Assembly: GCA_018065205.1 (NCBI GenBank)
Contig: JAGHTR010000180.1
Span: 1-8,455 of the forward strand
Reading direction: 5' to 3'
Length of the DNA: 8,455 nt
Source of the DNA: Candidatus Colicola caccequi
GTDB lineage: Bacteria; Bacteroidota; Bacteroidia; Bacteroidales; Paludibacteraceae
Shown here: one piece after another, positions 6,097 through 8,455 of the stretch
Layout: each line of letters begins with the position of its first letter
How positions within the stretch are numbered: the stretch's first letter is position 1
Notes under the pieces: generated by a model
Seen by the model: the letters and a program-made list of their open reading frames with translations, nothing else
Told to the model about the DNA's origin: nothing
Databases searched by the model: none
Program-made: the position numbers and the translations under genes

Positions 6097-7189
6097 CGCG
6101 TGCCGTGAACCGGATATTTTTATACAGCCGGAAATGGAGTCAACAGGTGATACAACCCGTACGGAAGTAATAGGTTTTTATCTGTTGAACGAAGGTAATA
6201 TGGGTTCCAACAAAGCCTCGTTGGATTATTACGATTTTTCGTCAGGCACCTACACGCGCAATATCTACCAAGCGGTTAATCCCGAAGTAAAACAGTCATT
6301 AGGGGATGTGGGTAACGACATAAAGATTTATGGTTCGCGCCTGTATGCGGTAATTAACTGTTCCAACTTGGTAGAAGTGATGGATGCTGCCACCACTAAA
6401 CATATCGGTACTATACAAGTTCCCAACTGCCGTTATCTTGCATTCAAGGACGGTTACGGATACTTGACTTCGTACGCAGGTCCGGTGGTAGTTGATGCCA
6501 CAAAAGCGCAAATAGGTTACGTTGCCAAGTTTGATACTACCACTCTCCAAATCGTCGATACCTGCCATGTCGGCTTTCAGCCGGACGAGTTGGAGGTGGT
6601 AGGTAATCAACTCTATGTGGCTAATTCAGGTGGATATATGGTGCCTAACTATGAACATACCGTTTCCGTAATTGATTTGGAAAACAAAAGCAGAAAGACC
6701 ATTGACGTGGTGAATAATCTCCACCGTCTGCGTGCAGACCGTTATGGACAAATCTGGGTATCGTCTCGCGGTGATTATTATGACCAACCTTCACGCTTGT
6801 ATTGTATTGATACCAAGACGGATAAAGTGACAGATTCAGTTATGGTTGCTGTCAGTAATATGTGGATTGACGGAGACTCGCTTTATATTTGCGCTACCGA
6901 ATTTAGTTACATAACCTATGACACGGAAGTTACATACGCCATTGTCAACGTAAAAACACACGAGATAGTAACGCGTAATTTTATACAAGACCCAACTGTC
7001 AAAATTGATGTACCCTACGGAATAGCTGTAAATCCTAAAACAAAAGATATTTACGTTACCGATGCCAAGAACTACGTTTCTCCGGGAACGCTATGGTGTA
7101 TCGGCCAGAATGGTATGGCAAAATGGTCTGTGCGTACAGGTGATATCCCGGCACATATTTGTTTTAGATTTAAAACCGAAAAAATATAA
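6029..7189 (+). CDS. btuG: BtuG-like surface cobalamin-binding beta-propeller (YncE/DUF5074)
   Basis: This 386-residue predicted surface lipoprotein is built of repeated beta-propeller blades, for example NQLYVANSGG (193-202), HTVSVIDLENK (210-220), GQIWVSSRGDY (240-250), SRLYCIDTKTDKV (256-268) and KDIYVTDAKNYVSPGTLWCI (339-358). The ending, with VPYGIAV and TGDIPAH, is what I recall from DUF5074/BtuG proteins. In Bacteroides, BtuG binds B12 extremely tightly at the cell surface and caps BtuB. The lipobox-like LFNAC places the lipid on C25. The ATG at 6029 gives two Arg before the hydrophobic stretch and overlaps btuB by 68 nt. An alternative ATG at 6065 (32-nt overlap) gives a shorter signal without positive charge. 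Either way translation is probably coupled to btuB. The family call is strong; B12 binding is inferred from context. Confidence 0.88.
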   Translation: MTLSSTIRCRVLMVNLSLSLLFNACREPDIFIQPEMESTGDTTRTEVIGFYLLNEGNMGSNKASLDYYDFSSGTYTRNIYQAVNPEVKQSLGDVGNDIKIYGSRLYAVINCSNLVEVMDAATTKHIGTIQVPNCRYLAFKDGYGYLTSYAGPVVVDATKAQIGYVAKFDTTTLQIVDTCHVGFQPDELEVVGNQLYVANSGGYMVPNYEHTVSVIDLENKSRKTIDVVNNLHRLRADRYGQIWVSSRGDYYDQPSRLYCIDTKTDKVTDSVMVAVSNMWIDGDSLYICATEFSYITYDTEVTYAIVNVKTHEIVTRNFIQDPTVKIDVPYGIAVNPKTKDIYVTDAKNYVSPGTLWCIGQNGMAKWSVRTGDIPAHICFRFKTEKI

Positions 7190-7201
7190 CGTTCCAAATA
7201 T

Positions 7202-8299
7202 ATGAAACATCATTTTACCATCGTTTTTGCTATTTTGCCCCTTTGTTTTGCGTGGGGTTCTAATCCGTACATTGATCGTGTGTATGAGTATTGTCCTGCT
7301 CCCGGGCAGTTTGTTAACACAATGCCAAAGGCTACTGCCGAAGATACGCCTGCTTCTATGGCTGCCAAGGCTGACTCTGCTATTACCAATCATAATCAAG
7401 AGATGATTTCGTTGGGCGGTTATGGCGGATATATTGTATTTGGGTTTGACCACGAAATTCTAAATGTCGAAGGCGCATACGATTTTAAGATTCTTGGTAA
7501 CTCATTTTATGCGAATGCCAATCCTAATCAAACAACACAACGAGGTGGCAGTAGCGAACCCGGTATTGTGATGGTCAGTCGCGATGACAACCACAACGGT
7601 TTGCCCGATGATACATGGTACGAGTTGGCAGGAAGCGAATACTATAAACCAACTACTCGCCATAACTATACCATCACTTACTATCGCACTCCGTCCAATC
7701 ATCAAGCAACTCCAAATAATGAATATAAATTTCTCTGCGATACCACCTATATTGCTTGGTCTTCTTCTACGGGAGAAAAAGGGTATATGCCTAAAAACAC
7801 TTTTCATAAACAGGATTACTTCCCTCTTTGGTTGGGTGATAGTATTTCGTTTACAGGCACTATCATGGCAAATAACGGTGTAGATGAAAGCGGCACAGGC
7901 AGTTATTATGTTTCCTATTGCTTTGACTGGGGATATGCCGATGACCAGCCCAACGAACTGCCCGACGAACCGGAAATGCACGCTTCAGAATTCAAAATAG
8001 ACTGGGCTGTGGATGCAGATGGTAATCCTGTTTACCTTGACGGCATACAGTTCGTTAAAGTCTATACCGCTATCAATCAATATAACGGCTGGCTTGGGGA
8101 ATGCAGTACGGAGATTTTGGATGCTTTTGATTTACACCCTTGCGCTACTTCTTTGGAGGAAAATAGCAAGGATGCCACTCTCTCAGCCAATAACCTTGTT
8201 GGGCAAGGTGTAAAAATATTCCACAATGGCTCAATACGCATCCTCCGCGGAGCAAATACATACGACATATTAGGTCGTATCATAAATAAACATAATTAA
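7202..8299 (+). CDS. Secreted surface protein of the B12 uptake locus, function unknown
   Basis: This 365-residue protein has a signal peptide (hydrophobic core about 5-18, cleavage probably near AWGS) and no lipobox. The body, about 65-312, looks like a beta-sandwich of the kind annotated 'cell surface protein' in Bacteroidales B12 loci: SLGGYGGYIVFGFDHEI (70-86), YDFKILGNSFY (93-103), SSEPGIVMVS (117-126). D128/D129-N-H-N-G-L-P-D-D137 followed by TWYELAGSEY resembles a DxNxNGxxDD calcium loop. A late motif is DGIQFVKVYTAINQ (280-293). The last 28 residues (338-365, from KIFHNG through TYDILGR) look like a shortened C-terminal tail of the type A T9SS sorting-signal style. It starts 12 bp after btuG and is surely cotranscribed. 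A role as an accessory corrinoid-binding or BtuB/BtuG partner is plausible but not shown. Confidence 0.8.
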   Translation: MKHHFTIVFAILPLCFAWGSNPYIDRVYEYCPAPGQFVNTMPKATAEDTPASMAAKADSAITNHNQEMISLGGYGGYIVFGFDHEILNVEGAYDFKILGNSFYANANPNQTTQRGGSSEPGIVMVSRDDNHNGLPDDTWYELAGSEYYKPTTRHNYTITYYRTPSNHQATPNNEYKFLCDTTYIAWSSSTGEKGYMPKNTFHKQDYFPLWLGDSISFTGTIMANNGVDESGTGSYYVSYCFDWGYADDQPNELPDEPEMHASEFKIDWAVDADGNPVYLDGIQFVKVYTAINQYNGWLGECSTEILDAFDLHPCATSLEENSKDATLSANNLVGQGVKIFHNGSIRILRGANTYDILGRIINKHN

Positions 8300-8315
8300 T
8301 TAAAACAAAAACATT

Positions 8316-8455
8316 ATGAAAAAAACAATGATTCTTGCAACAGCAGTGCTTGTTACCTCTGTTGCGTACGCACAACAACATGATTATCAACTAAAAACAC
8401 TCACGTTTGAGAATTTGTCTGACCAAATTGACCAAGAGCAGTACGGAGGTCCGTT
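8316..8455 (+). CDS. DUF4465-like secreted protein, 5' part only
   Basis: This reading frame runs off the right edge after 46 complete codons. It starts at ATG 16 bp after the preceding stop. The first 20 residues form a clean signal peptide (MKKTMILATAVLVTSVAYA, cleaved before QQHDYQ). The mature start, LKTLTFENLSDQ then IDQEQYGGP, resembles the N-terminus of DUF4465 proteins as I remember them (TFED or TFEN, then a short gap, then QYGGPLLYG). Such proteins recur beside BtuB/BtuG genes in Bacteroidales. A separate surface B12-binding family (BtuH) has also been described at these loci, and I cannot tell whether this gene belongs to it. The family call rests on a short stretch. Confidence 0.7.
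   Translation, partial: MKKTMILATAVLVTSVAYAQQHDYQLKTLTFENLSDQIDQEQYGGP

Noticed and set aside
7502..7981. A 159-codon open frame on the - strand
   Set aside because: It lies wholly inside the third operon gene, which has a signal peptide and conserved motifs. The antisense frame shows no recognisable domain.

Overview
The window looks like chromosomal DNA of a gut-type Bacteroidales bacterium. The evidence is promoters of the Bacteroidota form (TTTG or TTG, about 20 bp, then TAnnTTTG), A-rich leaders without Shine-Dalgarno sequences, a DUF5715 protein, and a TonB-dependent receptor followed by a surface beta-propeller. All real genes lie on the + strand. I see no tRNA, rRNA, CRISPR array or insertion sequence.

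Left part (1-3630), housekeeping genes. A secreted DUF5715 / M15-peptidase-like protein (5-811) carries a G-free, repeat-built Ser/Pro/His linker. After a short gap with a weak hairpin and a clear promoter comes a two-domain Na+/phosphate symporter family protein with a PhoU-like tail (893-2599). Malate dehydrogenase follows (2631-3572), closed by a strong intrinsic terminator (3594-3630).

Right part (3631-8455), a vitamin B12 uptake operon that runs off the window. A duplicated promoter-like segment leads into a cobalamin riboswitch (about 3748-3950). Then come a BtuB-type outer-membrane TonB-dependent receptor (3952-6096), an overlapping BtuG-like YncE/DUF5074 beta-propeller lipoprotein (6029-7189), a secreted surface protein of unknown function with a calcium-loop-like motif and a short C-terminal tail (7202-8299), and the start of a DUF4465-like secreted protein (from 8316). 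The tight spacing (68-nt overlap, 12 bp, 16 bp) suggests one transcript repressed by cobalamin. By family knowledge, BtuG captures cobalamin at the surface and passes it to BtuB. The last two proteins are probable accessory surface factors whose roles cannot be read from the sequence.

The core of the B12 system is known. The less explained points are the duplicated promoter segment, the G-quadruplex-capable and octamer-repeat tract in the first gene, the odd N-terminus of BtuB, and the two accessory surface proteins.
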